Part shown: piece after piece, positions 10,181 to 20,665 of the stretch | Numbering within the stretch: position 1 is the stretch's first letter | Layout of the letters: each line of letters starts with the position of its first letter | NCBI RefSeq assembly: GCF_900095185.1 | Contig: NZ_LT606948.1 | Span: 1,588,509-1,652,508 of the forward strand | DNA length: 64,000 nucleotides | Direction of reading: 5' to 3' | Origin: Polynucleobacter necessarius | GTDB lineage: Bacteria; Pseudomonadota; Gammaproteobacteria; Burkholderiales; Burkholderiaceae | The notes under the pieces: generated by a model | Seen by the model: only the letters and a program-made list of their open reading frames with translations | What the model was told of the DNA's origin: nothing | Database searches by the model: none | Program-made: the position numbers and the translations under genes

Positions 10181-10368
10181 TGAGCTTTGATCATAACCAA
10201 TGGTTGACCATAAAACTACTCGGGGCACCACTATAGGGAATAGTATAAAACTACTGTTTTAGAGCTAGCCCAGAGGGATTTTAGTGGGCGAGATAACCAA
10301 ATTCATCGCATTGATTATCGGACTCAATTATCGGACTGCTGATCGAGCCACCCTGAGATGCCCTAGGA

Positions 10369-11951
10369 TTACTTTGATAAATCCTCGATGATTCCCCAAA
10401 CCACTTTGCAGCTATCTACATCTGTAATGATGAAACCCCGAATCGAGATTGGAAAACGGGTGCCGTCTTTACGAATGTACTCCTTGCGATTGGGACCAAA
10501 AGAACCTTTGGTACGCAGATCTTCTAGTTGCTGCTTTTCCTGGGCTTGATATTCTTTGGGAGTGATATCCCAGAATGAGAGTTTGAGGAACTCTTCTTTA
10601 GAGTATTGGGTACTTTCCAATAAAGAGCCATTGACTTCAACAAAGTCACCCGTCAAGAAGTCCACCATAGCCATACCACTTGGTGAATGCTCAAACAAGA
10701 ACTCAAACTTCTCTTCAGAACAACGAAGTTTATGGTCACTAGATTCTACGGAGTCAACGAAAGGCTTGTCTTCCACCATTGAATCGCGCAATGGCGCTGC
10801 GCAATGACTTGAAAGCGACCTCTTTCGGCCGCAAAAGCCTCCACGACTACAGGATCAAAATGACTTCCGCGCTTTCCGAGAATCTCTGCAACAGCTTTGT
10901 CATAATCCCAGCCTGCCTTATTCAAAGCATCATACATATCAGCTAGAGCCATACTTCCTGCACTCAGAGGAATTGCATCGCCCTTTAAGCCATGCGGGTA
11001 TCCGCCACCATCCCATTGTTCATGCTGGGCACCAGCGAACCGCATGAATGACGTGTTGGAAAAACCAACGATCAATATCAATAGCCATATCAATCACATC
11101 CCTTCCCAGAAGATTGGGTAACTGAGATTTTGCTGAAGCCAGCACGTTCTCGCCAATCAAGGTGTGGGTTTTCATGACCCTCCGCTCCTCTTCAGTAAGC
11201 GACCCCCGTTTGTAGAGTATTCCATCTGGAATCCCGACCTTGCCGACACCATGTAATGGTGCAGCCTTATACATGTTTTCAATCGCATAATCAGAGAGTT
11301 CTTCGACATCATTCCCCTGACTTTTAATACGATTGGCAAGGCATCTGACATACTCTTGAGTGTGCGCAATATGTGCACCAGTTTCATGATCTCTAGCCAT
11401 AGCGAGCGCATTTAAACTAGAAAGCATCTTTAACTCGGAATCAATGGCTTTCTTGCGCTCAAGGCCTAATACGTTTTCAAACAAAATATTATTAATGGAG
11501 ATGAAGATCAGCAGCGTAGAGCCCATCACCATACATCTCAAGACTGCCTCCAATACATCCTCTTGATAAATTATTGAGGTCAATAGTCCATAAGTCGTAT
11601 TCAGCGCACGAACTACCAACAATCCAAATTGCAATATGAACGCAGTTTTGAGCACATTAAACTGCAGACGTTTACCTTCACTCGAAGTCAGTAGCGTCTC
11701 CACTAGACCCAGAAGAGCAATTCCCCCAACTACTGCGGTAATGAAATAGAACTGACATTTGCAATGGAAAGGAAAATAATCGGGGTAAATCCAGTCAATA
11801 CGAATGCAAAACTCGCTAAGGCGATTAAACAAAGTGAGATAGGCCAGCATCTTGAGCGAACACCGCTATCAGAGCGGTTGTGAACGCCAAAATACATCAG
11901 CAATACAACAATGCCAAACGATAAATAGAAAAGTAAATTTGCTATTTGCAT
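10369..11951 (-). pseudogene. Broken membrane HD-GYP phosphodiesterase with C-terminal PAS domain
   Basis: The ATG at 11951 overlaps the stop of the upstream GGDEF gene (TAATG). The N-terminus (MQIANLLFYLSFGIVVLLMYF) and following segments form several membrane helices. Then comes an HD-GYP domain with ALAMARDHETGAHIAHTQEY, LHGVGKVGIPDGILYKRG and EQWDGGGYPHGL, and a PAS domain with FLFEHSPSGMAMVDFLTGDF and YIRKDGTRFPISIRG. Frameshifts lie near 11760, 11085 and 10795. The His of the expected LHDIGK motif is followed by Gly-Val, another sign of drift. The PAS part may be a separate gene joined by deletion. Inferred former role: cyclic-di-GMP turnover at the membrane. Confidence 0.82.
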
Positions 11952-12756
11952 TAGAACTGTTTCGCTTTTTGAGAAAGCGCCGTGAAATAGAAAGAAATTT
12001 GATTCCGCCCCGACTGTTTGGTTTCATACATGGCTAAATCTGCGCATTTCATTAATTCATCGTCAGTGTGAGCGTCTTCTGGATAAAAAGCAACTCCAAT
12101 ACCCGCCGTAGTTGAAATTCAAGCACCTCCATGAGAAATGGGGGTAGATACTGAGGCCTGAATTTTCTTGGCAACCTCTAAAGCTCCGGATGCATTGGGG
12201 AAACCCTCTAAAAGAACCACAAACTCATTCCCCTCTTGGTGCCCATAACCATCATTAATTGACTTAAGTGATCTATATCGATGAAGAGCAATGCTAATAG
12301 TTTCCTGTCGCGTCTTGCTTTCAAAATAGTCGCTTTGTAAGCGATCAGCAAATAAAATGCGGTTCGGCAAGTCTGTCAGAGAATCGTGTTGTGAAAGATG
12401 GTTTACACGCTCTAGAGAATATTTCAAGCGACGATTTAATCGCACGTTGTAATACAAGAATGCCAAAGAAATGAAAAGAATAGCGGTACTGATGGTAAGG
12501 CCGTTGCATGCCCATTTCAAATCTTTTAAGGGATTGAACTCATAAAGAAAGCCAGTCAAATCAAAAGTAGATGGAAGTGCGCCAGCTTCTTGATGTATCT
12601 CGACTGCATGTTTCCAGCGGCCCTCATTCATATAACCGACTGGCACCAAGTCAGACCGTAACAAAGTATTGATGCGGGGAACTTTAAATTCGATTTTCTC
12701 AGCGCTTAACTCGGGTGCGAATTGATGAACGATCTTTACCGCTTTTTCAGAATTGC
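11951..12756 (-). pseudogene. Truncated diguanylate cyclase with periplasmic binding-protein-like sensor
   Basis: Readable sequence starts abruptly near 12756 with SEKAVKIVHQFAPELS, then LLRSDLVPVGYMNEGRWKHA, the end of an NMT1/THI5-like periplasmic ligand domain. A membrane helix (ISTAILFISLAFLYYNV) and a GGDEF domain opening DSLTDLPNRILFADRL follow. The cyclase core reads GYGHQEGNEFVVLLEGF. Compared with family members the stretch between GHQ and GGDEF, about 27 residues, is missing in frame, and the motif is GNEF. A TGA at 12119 breaks the C-terminal part, ending at 11951. The 5' two thirds of the sensor is deleted. It heads a dead operon with the two HD-GYP genes. Confidence 0.82.
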
Positions 12757-12856
12757 TGAGAATATATTACTAGCAAAAGGAGTATTTATCTACTAAACAC
12801 TTAGTAGCAACTGATAGAGATAGTCACAAGCATCTATTTCATTGAATTAAGTTACC

Positions 12857-13000
12857 TTGAACCAAAAAACGGTCCTACACGAATTGTTAAGTATTGGCAT
12901 CTCCCTCTCCAGCGAGAAGGACATTGAACAGCTATTGGAGAATATTCTCCAAACTGCCATACGCTTCACCAATGAAGCATTAATGCAAACGCAGCATCGA
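12857..13000 (+). pseudogene. GAF-domain gene stub
   Basis: The frame from 12857 reads MNQKTVLHELLSIGISLSSE, then KDIEQLLENILQTAIRFTN. This is the start of a GAF domain as found in signalling proteins of the cyclic-di-GMP type. After about 40 residues the match stops and the frame runs on as unrelated sequence towards tRNA-His. Only the first part of the domain is present, so it is a deletion remnant. It is divergent from the dead GGDEF gene to its left and probably belonged to the same signalling locus. The 3' limit given is approximate. Confidence 0.6.
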
Positions 13001-13103
13001 CTGCTGCTGTCAGAATGTCAAATGCCGCGGCAGAATCAGCACGTGGCGCTAGAAAAAATAGTAAAGTCTAAATATCTAGCCGCGAAGTCTTTTGAGGTTT
13101 TGG

Positions 13104-13180
13104 TGGGGCGAACGACGGGGCTCGAACCCGCGACAACCAGAATCACAATCTGGGACTCTACCAACTGAGCTACGTCCGCC
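13104..13180 (-). tRNA. tRNA-His (anticodon GTG)
   Basis: The minus strand folds as a full cloverleaf of 77 bases. The acceptor is GCGGACG paired with CGTTCGC with one G-T pair. An extra 5' G (position -1) faces C73, the identity pair of histidine tRNA, and CCA is encoded. The D-arm begins TAGCTCAGTTGGTAGAG. The anticodon stem is CCAGA/TCTGG with loop TTGTGAT, giving GTG. The T-arm contains GGTTCGAGCCC. It lies 54 bases downstream of dusA on the same strand and may share its transcript. Confidence 0.97.
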
Positions 13181-13233
13181 ATTGTAGAAAGAAAAATTAT
13201 AGCCTTTTTGGGCAAAAACCTGCCAAAACAGCC

Positions 13234-14310
13234 TTAATCTGCAGTTTCCAGCTCAAACGCAGCCCAGTCACCAAGGCAAAGACTTGCGTCTAAAAAGAAA
13301 TCGGCAATTGCTGCCTTGCTCTGCACCTTGGCCAACGCGTGATGATCTGAGAGTCTCTGGCGCCAATATCGAGAGCCTGCCCTACTATGCGCCAACCCTA
13401 AGATATGTCTCGTGAAAGCACCAATATAAAAAGGCTGACCTTTAGACTGGCACTCATCAAACCAAGCTTGTACTTGCTTAACTAAAGCAATCTGAATACG
13501 GTGCCACTCAGTCTCACTAAAGAGATAGCCAACTGCATCACCATTGGTATTGATCATGTCATCCCAACTGAGCAAGTGAGCCGGAAAATGATACGCCGCT
13601 CTGCCCACCATAAACCCATCAAAATCATTCCAATGGCCAGCAATTTGCTCGTTAGTTTCTAGTCCGCCATTGAGTAAGACCTTAAGATGGGGGAATTGCT
13701 TCTGCGCATCCAAACGAAGTTTTGCAGCTACTTCATAATGCAATGGAGGCTGACTGCGATTCTCTTTGGGCGATAAGCCTTTGAGTACAGCATTGCGTGC
13801 ATGAATAGTTACCTGACTTGCACCAGCGTCTACAACTGCCAAAATAAAGTTCAGTGCAAATTGATAATCCGTCTCTGAATTTGCCGCATCCATAGCACCC
13901 AATCCCAGGCGATGCTTTACCGAGATCGGAATATTCACTGCAGCTTTCATTGCCTGAATACAATCGGCTACCAGCAGAGGCTCTGCCATCAAGCAAGCAC
14001 CAAAGGCGCCTCGCTGCACGCGCTCAGATGGACAACCACAATTCAGATCGATCTCATCATAGCCCCACTCCTGTGCTAATTCGGCTGCTTTTGCGAGATC
14101 ACTGGGTTCACTGCCGCTCAATTGGAGAACAACAGGATGTTGATCCTGCGAATAATCTAAATGACGGGGAACATCTCCATGCAACAGGGCTCCTGTAGTA
14201 ACCATTTCGGTGTAGAGCACGGCATCTTTTGTTAGTGTGCGATGAAATGAACGGCAATGGCGATCTGTCCACTCCATCATTGGAGCAACAGCCAAACGTT
14301 TCTTTATCAT
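13234..14310 (-). CDS. dusA: tRNA-dihydrouridine(20/20a) synthase DusA
   Basis: The intact 358-residue flavoenzyme has a TIM-barrel start RLAVAPMMEWTDRHCRSFHR. The catalytic-cysteine motif NCGCPSERVQRGAFGACLM follows, then ISVKHRLGLG, VTIHARNAVLKGLSP and a C-terminal helical RNA-binding part. The MMEWTDRHCR and LGLSPKEN-like signatures assign it to DusA rather than DusB or DusC. It reduces uridines 20 and 20a in the tRNA D-loop using FMN and NADPH. The ATG at 14310 is supported by the family's usual N-terminus. tRNA-His lies just downstream. It is flanked on both sides by dead signalling genes. Confidence 0.95.
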   Translation of the reverse strand: MIKKRLAVAPMMEWTDRHCRSFHRTLTKDAVLYTEMVTTGALLHGDVPRHLDYSQDQHPVVLQLSGSEPSDLAKAAELAQEWGYDEIDLNCGCPSERVQRGAFGACLMAEPLLVADCIQAMKAAVNIPISVKHRLGLGAMDAANSETDYQFALNFILAVVDAGASQVTIHARNAVLKGLSPKENRSQPPLHYEVAAKLRLDAQKQFPHLKVLLNGGLETNEQIAGHWNDFDGFMVGRAAYHFPAHLLSWDDMINTNGDAVGYLFSETEWHRIQIALVKQVQAWFDECQSKGQPFYIGAFTRHILGLAHSRAGSRYWRQRLSDHHALAKVQSKAAIADFFLDASLCLGDWAAFELETAD

Positions 14311-14358
14311 GAAATCGACGGACTCTTTCAGAGTGCCCTTAGGAGCGAATAATGTGGG

Positions 14359-15322
14359 CTATTTTAGAGTATTTCGCAGAGATACAAGCCCTGCAGTCTT
14401 ATTGCCATTGTCTTGGTTGGCATGTATTACCCAAGTATTCTTGCCTTTTGCTTTGGCAACATACATTGCAGCATCTGCATGTGTTATGAGATCTGAAATA
14501 GATGAATCATCTTCCGGAAAAATGGTGGCACCACAACTGGCGCTAAGGGATACCCGTTGTCCCTCAAACATAAAAGGAGTGGCTAACATTTCTAAAATAC
14601 GATTTAGCAAAACAATCAGTTCTTCTTTGCTTTTAAATCCACTCAGAATAAGCACAAACTCGTCGCCTCCTATGCGAATGACCGTGTCATTCTCCCGAAT
14701 AGCCTTTTTCATGCGCCCTGCTGCCGCAATGAGGAGATTGTCTCCCGATTGGTGGCCCACATGCGATCGTTGACACCTTTAAAGCCATCTAAATCCACAC
14801 AACAAACCGCCACAAGAGGTCTAAGTTGAGGTTTGCGCTTGCAATGGCGCTTTCTAAGAAATCATTTAATGCAAGGCGATTGGGCAGCTTGGTTAAGATA
14901 GCGTGATGAGCGACGTCATGCAATACCAAATTGTCGTTTAGCAAACGCAACTCTTCCTCTTGAGTCTTTTGCTTTGCTCTTAAAAGCAACATAAAAACAA
15001 TGCCCAATAGACCCAGAAATAATATAAATACCGAAAATAAAAGATTCAAACGCAGATTAGTGAGTATCTCGTCGCTCTGATTTAGGAATCTCTCCATTCG
15101 AATCCAGCCCAAAACATTCCTTTGATTCTTTTCCAACCCGCTCTAAGACAGGAGCCCAGCGTGTATAAATTTGGGTGGCTGTGAGCTGAGGAACTATGTA
15201 AACCTTATTATAGGAAGGAAGACTGTGGTTTTATCCCCTAAGCAGCTTGCTTCAACTAGGGCTTTTTGAAAAAGAAATACAGTGCCAACAAGTAGTTTGA
15301 AAACTTTTATATTTTTATTCAT
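14359..15322 (-). pseudogene. Broken diguanylate cyclase with PhnD-like sensor
   Basis: The ATG at 15322 begins a signal-peptide-like MNKNIKVFKLLVGTVFLF. Fragments such as VPQLTATQIYTRWAPVLERV follow, typical of a phosphonate-type (PhnD) periplasmic binding domain, but most of that domain is absent. A membrane helix (LLFSVFILFLGLLGIVFMLLL) leads into a GGDEF domain with LTKLPNRLALNDFLESAI. After a frameshift near 14800 come AIRENDTVIRIGGDEFVLIL and LSASCGATIFPEDD, ending at 14359. The GGDEF motif itself is intact, but stops and the internal deletion upstream prevent a full product. This is a second cyclic-di-GMP synthase lost in this region. Confidence 0.82.
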
Positions 15323-15655
15323 ATTGACTAATTAAAGTTTTCGTTTAATAGCGTTATTTTAATAATGTTTGTAGTAGTGCTACAACAACTATTAATAAAC
15401 ACTAGTTCTGATGGTAAGGCCGTTAAGTGGGGAGTATTTATCTAATACTCGCTAATTTCTCCATTAATTCTGATTTAGTATATTTATACTCATTATTCTT
15501 CTGCTGGACGATAGGTATTAGCTTAAAAGCCAATATTCATAGGCCATCAAAAATATGGCTTTAGTAAATTCATACTAAGTCCACTACAAATATAAATAAT
15601 CCTCAAAAAATAAGAGCAACCGTAGTTGCCCTTGCTGCATTCACCCTAAAAGAGA
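15323..15655. other. AT-rich stretch with no recognisable gene
   Basis: About 330 bases with long A/T runs and frequent stops in all frames. I see no conserved protein fragment, tRNA or clear terminator. It lies between the start of the dead GGDEF gene and the end of a small dead gene. It is probably eroded non-coding sequence. Confidence 0.6.
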
Positions 15656-15927
15656 TTACTTCTTGGATAACTTCGCCTCCAGCTCCACTGCAAGGTCCAG
15701 TGCACCCATATAGCCAGACTTGAGGTGAGCAGGCAAATCAGGGTCTCCAACCATCACCCCCAAGGTTTCCACTAGGCTAAAGATGATTCCTTTAGCAGCA
15801 CTTGTAGCTATCGAATTACTTTCTACCGCTTCATCTATGTGATTAAAACAGCATCCAAAAAGTAATCATGTCCAGGGAGGCCATCTGGTCCTAATGCTTC
15901 GTGAGTTTCTCTAGTCTCTTTAGTCAT
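15656..15927 (-). pseudogene. Frameshifted small hypothetical gene
   Basis: From ATG at 15927 the frame reads MTKETRETHEALGPDGLPGH, then DYFLDAVLIT, and stops after about 33 codons. The continuation in another frame, DEAVESNSIATSAAKGIIFS, then LVETLGVMVGDPDLPAHLKS and LDLAVELEAKLSKK, ends at 15656. Together they would give roughly 90 residues, so one frameshift near 15840 explains the break. I do not recognise the family. The content is helical and soluble with no signal peptide. It is followed on the same strand by no intact gene and preceded by the dead gene at 15953. Confidence 0.6.
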
Positions 15928-15952
15928 ATGCATAGTCCTATCAAGTCATTAT

Positions 15953-16336
15953 TTACAGCATTTGATCTACTTTATAGAAAAACTTGCGTGCATAGGCAAG
16001 AATTTCTTTATCGCTTGGATGATCCACTGTTTCCACTCCAACAATTTTTGCTGCAATCTGAGCGTCATGATGGTGAGCGTGCTTAATCAGCTCCAATTTT
16101 GCCGATCTAGGACCTAATATCAATATTTCTTTTGACTCATTTACAGCATGAATCACTGAATGTAATTATTTTGCATCCAAGGATAGCTTTCCACTACCTA
16201 CTGCACCGCCTTTGTGATACAAATGCTGATAGCTAGATTTACTGCGAATGATTTCTGCTTCACTTGCAGATTTACTCAGAAACATTACGTGCGCTTCTTG
16301 ATGATCGATCTAAATTACTACATGATTTAATGACAT
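15953..16336 (-). pseudogene. Nonsense-mutated eRF1-like 'translational machinery' protein
   Basis: From ATG at 16336 the frame reads MSLNHVVI, then TAG, then IDHQEAHVMFLSKSASEAEI, YQHLYHKGGAVGSGKLSLDAK, then TAA, then VIHAVNESKEILILGPRSAK and LVGVETVDHP-type GVETVDHPSDKEILAYARKF. The whole gene is in one frame with two stops; the first probably replaces Trp of a VVxWIDH motif. Proteins of this pattern in Burkholderiaceae are about 125 residues. They resemble a release-factor/host-attachment domain, but their job is not known. The family name is from memory of the motif GPxxAKLEL...VVGVETVDHP. Confidence 0.65.
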
Positions 16337-16458
16337 AGTTTTCCCGTGAGTAATGTTGATCACTCCTTCAGAATGCTCCTAACAAATCATCTTGGGCTCA
16401 GAGAGCTGGATTTAAGTCAAATAGATCGTTTGTTTGTATTCGATCGTATTGAAAGTCT

Positions 16459-17251
16459 CTAAAGAGCTAATTCTTTCTGACTTCTAAATGCACGTGATTC
16501 ATGGGTAAGCGGATCTTCAAATACAATCTCTTGAGCAAGCAATTGCAGTGGTTTTGCAAAATTCAGGGTGTATTCCTGATATGGCGTCAGAATTGGGTAG
16601 ATCTGGTCGTTCTGAATAGGACTACCCAAGGCATTGAGATCGCAGCGTAACTGATGCTTTTTACCACTACCTGGGGGTCACAGCTTATATTGAGCCCAGC
16701 ATTCCTGCACTTGCTCAATCTCAATCAAGGTAGCCGAGTTAGGCTCACCTTCTACTTCTCGCATTTGCAAGAAATGCTCTGATTCCTCGAAGCGACTTTG
16801 GTAAGTCATTGGAAGCTTAATAGTATCAAGCCGGCAGTATCACGATCTATTCGATGAATGGGTCTGAGCGTCTGAATACCTGTTTTTTTCTTAAGACGAT
16901 TAAATAAAGTTTGATGGAGGTAGAGCCCGCTAGGAGTAACAGGTAAAAAGTGGGGTTTATCAGCCACCAATATATGTTCGTCTTGATACAAAATCTGCTC
17001 TTCAAACGGGATCTCAGGCTCTCTAGCCAATCTCCTGAAATACATCAAAGCCGTATTGGGCAAGTAAGGATCGTTTTCATTTAGGGCGCGCCCCTCTGAA
17101 TCTCAAACAAGGTCACTCCTAAAGTGATCTGACCACTCACTTGATTGAATATGAGGAAACTGCGCGACAAAAAAGATCGTAAATTTGAATGAACCTGATC
17201 AGCAGGCAAATACACCCGCGCTGCTGAAACTCCCTCTGAATTAACTTTCAT
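16459..17251 (-). pseudogene. Broken RluA-family pseudouridine synthase
   Basis: From ATG at 17251 the gene reads MKVNSEGVSAARVYLPADQ, with frame changes. It then gives MYFRRLAREPEIPFEEQILY, IIxxDKPHFLPVTPSGLYL-like DEHILVADKPHFLPVTPSG and the catalytic segment LRPIHRIDRDTAGLILLS containing the active-site Asp. A later frame gives PGSGKKHQLRCDLNALGSPI and FEDPLTHESRAFRSQKEL, ending at 16459. Frameshifts fall near 17100, 16815 and 16675. The family includes RluA, which modifies 23S rRNA U746 and tRNA U32, and relatives in betaproteobacteria. This copy cannot be made as one protein. Confidence 0.85.
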
Positions 17252-17296
17252 AAATCCCTACAAGCAAATCTTGCTTAGTGTCTATTTTAGATTATG

Positions 17297-17324
17297 AAAA
17301 AACAAAAACCGCACGAGGGCGGCT
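17297..17324 (-). terminator. Probable intrinsic terminator
   Basis: On the minus strand CCGC-CCTCGT-GCGG forms a short hairpin followed by GGTTTTTGTTTTTT. It lies about 30 bases downstream of the end of the dead Bug-protein gene at 17353. The four-base stem is weak, so confidence is moderate. Confidence 0.5.
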
Positions 17325-17352
17325 CTTGTTCATACGGTGAAGTTGGAAATAC

Positions 17353-18112
17353 TCAATCTACATATATTCCAGCAGATTTAATAATAGGAGTCCACAAATC
17401 AATTTGTGCTTTGAGGTGTTTTTCAAGCCCTCTGGAGTTGCATTGGCTTGTCTTGGGATCTCAACACCCAATTCAGCCATGTGCTGTTTATATAAAGGAT
17501 CTTGAATAGCGCCTTGCAAAGCCTTAGCTAACTTATCTATCTCTGCTTTAGGCGTGCCTTTGAGCGTATAAACACCATGCCAGACTTTAATTTCAAAGTT
17601 TTTCAAGCTCTGCTCATTGAGAGTCGGATTCTTATCGAATGAAGTGGCTTGCAGACCCAATACCAGCATTAGCAATTTTGCTAGCGTTTGCTTTCATGTA
17701 CGGCAGTAATTCTTGAACGTTCTTTGGTGGTAAATCTTTGTTGCCTACCAAGACGTCTGCTACTTGACCAACATATTCATAATCGTTTACAGGGCTGGCG
17801 CAGTAGACATACCAATGTGGTGAATCAACAATGTATAACCATCGTTCTTTGAGTTAATCACCTTCTTGGCACCAATCGTGCCACCCGCTCCTGGAGCGTT
17901 ATCCACAATAATGTGACCTTTGAGTTGCCTACCCATTTTGCCAGCACCAGTTCACGCGCAACTTTGTCAGTAGGGCCACCAGCTGCAAACGGCACCACCA
18001 AAGTGATCGGCCTATCGCCTGGGTACTCAGCCGCTTTTGCAGCAGAAATACTGACACCGAACACACAAAGCGAAATTGCTGCAATACAGAAAATTGATTG
18101 GGAGATTTTCAC
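17353..18112 (-). pseudogene. Broken Bug-family (TctC-like) periplasmic solute-binding protein
   Basis: The start MKISQSIFCIAAISLCVFGV is a signal peptide with a cut near AKAAEYP. ITLVVPFAAGGPTDKVAREL, the signature of Bug-type binding proteins, follows. Frames then change repeatedly: IIVDNAPGAGGTIGAKKVIN, EYVGQVADVLVGNKDLPPKN, and near the end SLKNFEIKVWHGVYTLKGTP. The native last codons (IYVD, stop at 17353) are in yet another frame. The middle of the protein is shortened by deletions. Members bind carboxylates or amino acids for tripartite transporters. No partner transporter gene is nearby. Confidence 0.87.
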
Positions 18113-18200
18113 AGTAATCCATGCCTTTCGTCATGAAACATACAGCCTACTGGTTTAGAGAATTTATACCTGAAGTAATTAAAATTCCAAAAATAAAGTA

Positions 18201-20552
18201 CTACTTTTTCAACTTGCCAAAGGCTGCGGCCATCGCATTATGCATTTGAGGGCCTATACGCCTGTCCTCTTGCGACCTTCCGGTTTCCATTGTTTTAGGG
18301 CGATTAGGGGTTCTGTGGCTGGGTTTAGAACTAGCCTTAGACACCTCATCTGTTAAGCGCATAGTCAGCGCTATGCGCTTACGCTTTTCGTCAACCTCTA
18401 GTACCTTGACCTTAACAACCTGCCCTGCTTTGACTACGGTATGAGGATCTTTTACAAAGGTATTCGATAACGCAGATATATGGACCAAGCCATCTTGGTG
18501 TACACCAATATCGACAAAAGCACCAAATGCAGCAACGTTTGTAATAACGCCTTCCAAAATCATGTCGGTTTTGAGATCACTGATCTTTTCAACGCCATCC
18601 TTAAAGGTCGCCGTCGTAAATTCTGGACGAGGATCGCGACCAGGTTTTTCCAATTCTTTAATGATATCGGTGACAGTCGGCACGCCAAACTGGCCATCAG
18701 CATATTTTTCTGGGGAAAGTGACTGCAGTAAATTAGCGTCGCCAATCACTTCTTTGACACCCTTCTTGATATCTCTCAAGATCTTTTCCACTAACGGGTA
18801 AGATTCTGGATGAACTGCTGAAGCATCTAAAGGATCATCACCATCCATAATGCGCAAGAATCCTGCAGATTGTTCATAAGTTTTTGCACCAAGACGTGGA
18901 ACACTTTTCAGTTCCACTCTGGATTTAAATGCTCCCTTGCTGTCGCGGTAAGCCACAATACCCTCGGCCACTGTAGAGTTAAGCCCGGAAACCCGAGCCA
19001 ACAAAGGCGCAGAAGCAGTATTCACATCAACACCTACTGCGTTTACACAATCTTCTACAACCGCTACTAGCGATTTTGCTAACTGGGTCTGCATTACATC
19101 GTGCTGGTATTGACCCACTCCAATCGATTTTGGGTCGATCTTAACTAGCTCGGCAAGCGGATCTTGTAAGCGACGCGCAATCGACACCGCACCACGTAAA
19201 GAAACGTCTATTCCTGGCAATTCTTTTGAAGCGTATTCAGAGGCGGAATACACCGATGCACCTGCTTCAGAAACCACAATTTTGGTGAGCTGAAGTTCTG
19301 GTCTTGCTTTGATTAGCTCTTGAGCCAACTTATCAGTCTCACGTGAGGCGGTGCCATTACCAATCGAGATTAAAGTGGCATCGTGTTTTTCAGCCAACCT
19401 AGCTAAGGTATGCAATGAACCAGCCCAATCATTCTTCGGTTGATGGGGGTAAATCACAGCGGTATCAACGACTTTTCCAGTTGCATCAACTACCGCCACT
19501 TTTACACCAGTGCGCATTCCAGGATCCAAGCCAATAGTGACTCTAGGTCCGGCCGGAGCTGACAATAGGAGATCTTTCAAGTTGCGAGCAAATACATTGC
19601 TGGCCTCAATCTCTGAACGCTTACGAAGGGCAGTCATAAGCTCAGACTCTAAATGTAATGAGCACTTAATTCTCCAGGTCCACCTTACTGTGTCAGCCAG
19701 CCAAGCATCCGCTGCCAAACCCTCATTCTTGATCTTAAAATGATGGGCAATACGACTTTCACACGGGTTATGAAAGGAATCCCACTTTGGTTTTTCTTCT
19801 TCAGCATCTAAGCGTAAATTCACCAGCAGGATCTGTTCACGACGACCTCTAAATAAGGCTAAGGCACGATGTGATGGGATCGCTTTAATTGACTCAGAAT
19901 AGTCAAAGTAGTCAGCAAACTTCTCGCCCTCTTGCTCTTTTCCAGCAATCACCTTTGACTCGACAACACCATGATCTTGGAGGTAGGTCCTCAGCGACTG
20001 CACTAAAGTCGCATCTTCTGAAAAACGCTCCATCAAGATTTGTCTAGCGCCCTCTAAGGCAGCCTTAATATCTGGCACACCAGCGTTATCACCTTGCTCA
20101 GTTTTAAATGCATCTTTGATGTATTTCGCAGCTTCAACCTCTGGGCTCAAGCTAGGATTAGCTAACAAATCATTTGCCAAAGGCTCTAAGCCCGCTTCCA
20201 AGGCTATTTGCGCCTTGGTTCTTCTCTTGGACTTGTATGGAAGATAAAGGTCTTCAAGACGAGTTTGATCTTCCGCAAACATAATCGCTTTCAGCAACTC
20301 TGGCGTCATCTTGCCCTGCTCTTCAATCGAAGCCACAATCATTTTACGACGATCCTCTAACTCACGCAAATAGCTCAGCCGCTCCTCAAGCAAACGCAAC
20401 TGAGAATCATCTAAGCCACCAGTAGCTTCTTTGCGATAACGGGCAATAAAGGGCACGGTAGCCCCCTCATCCATTAAAGCAATGGCTACAGCTACTTGAG
20501 CAGGCTTGGCAGCAAGTTCTTGGGCAAGACGTTGTTCGATCGATGGCAACAT
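18201..20552 (-). CDS. tex: Tex-type RNA-binding S1 protein
   Basis: The intact 783-residue protein has the Tex layout. An N-terminal helical part starts [20 protein letters not shown] and contains [17 protein letters not shown] YqgF/RNase-H-like domain from about residue 340 has [20 protein letters not shown] helix-hairpin-helix pair near 500-570 includes [14 protein letters not shown]-terminal S1 domain has [20 protein letters not shown] and [11 protein letters not shown] basic tail follows. Tex proteins bind RNA or nucleic acid and influence transcription; the exact role is not settled. It follows typA on the same strand, separated by a strong terminator. Confidence 0.95.
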   Translation of the reverse strand: MLPSIEQRLAQELAAKPAQVAVAIALMDEGATVPFIARYRKEATGGLDDSQLRLLEERLSYLRELEDRRKMIVASIEEQGKMTPELLKAIMFAEDQTRLEDLYLPYKSKRRTKAQIALEAGLEPLANDLLANPSLSPEVEAAKYIKDAFKTEQGDNAGVPDIKAALEGARQILMERFSEDATLVQSLRTYLQDHGVVESKVIAGKEQEGEKFADYFDYSESIKAIPSHRALALFRGRREQILLVNLRLDAEEEKPKWDSFHNPCESRIAHHFKIKNEGLAADAWLADTVRWTWRIKCSLHLESELMTALRKRSEIEASNVFARNLKDLLLSAPAGPRVTIGLDPGMRTGVKVAVVDATGKVVDTAVIYPHQPKNDWAGSLHTLARLAEKHDATLISIGNGTASRETDKLAQELIKARPELQLTKIVVSEAGASVYSASEYASKELPGIDVSLRGAVSIARRLQDPLAELVKIDPKSIGVGQYQHDVMQTQLAKSLVAVVEDCVNAVGVDVNTASAPLLARVSGLNSTVAEGIVAYRDSKGAFKSRVELKSVPRLGAKTYEQSAGFLRIMDGDDPLDASAVHPESYPLVEKILRDIKKGVKEVIGDANLLQSLSPEKYADGQFGVPTVTDIIKELEKPGRDPRPEFTTATFKDGVEKISDLKTDMILEGVITNVAAFGAFVDIGVHQDGLVHISALSNTFVKDPHTVVKAGQVVKVKVLEVDEKRKRIALTMRLTDEVSKASSKPSHRTPNRPKTMETGRSQEDRRIGPQMHNAMAAAFGKLKK

Positions 20553-20619
20553 GAATTTGTACTTTGAGTTTCAGGTGTATTGCTATTTCTACTTTTTTAA
20601 CTTTTGATTTCAATGAAGA

Positions 20620-20646
20620 ACAAAAGCCACCCGGAGGTGACTTTTG
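20620..20646 (-). terminator. Intrinsic terminator downstream of typA
   Basis: On the minus strand AAAAGTCACC-TCCG-GGTGGCTTTT forms a ten-pair stem with a four-base loop, 20 bases after the typA stop. The T-stretch is CTTTTGTTCTTC. It separates typA from tex. Confidence 0.75.
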
Positions 20647-20665
20647 TGGTGTTTTTTGAATTGAC

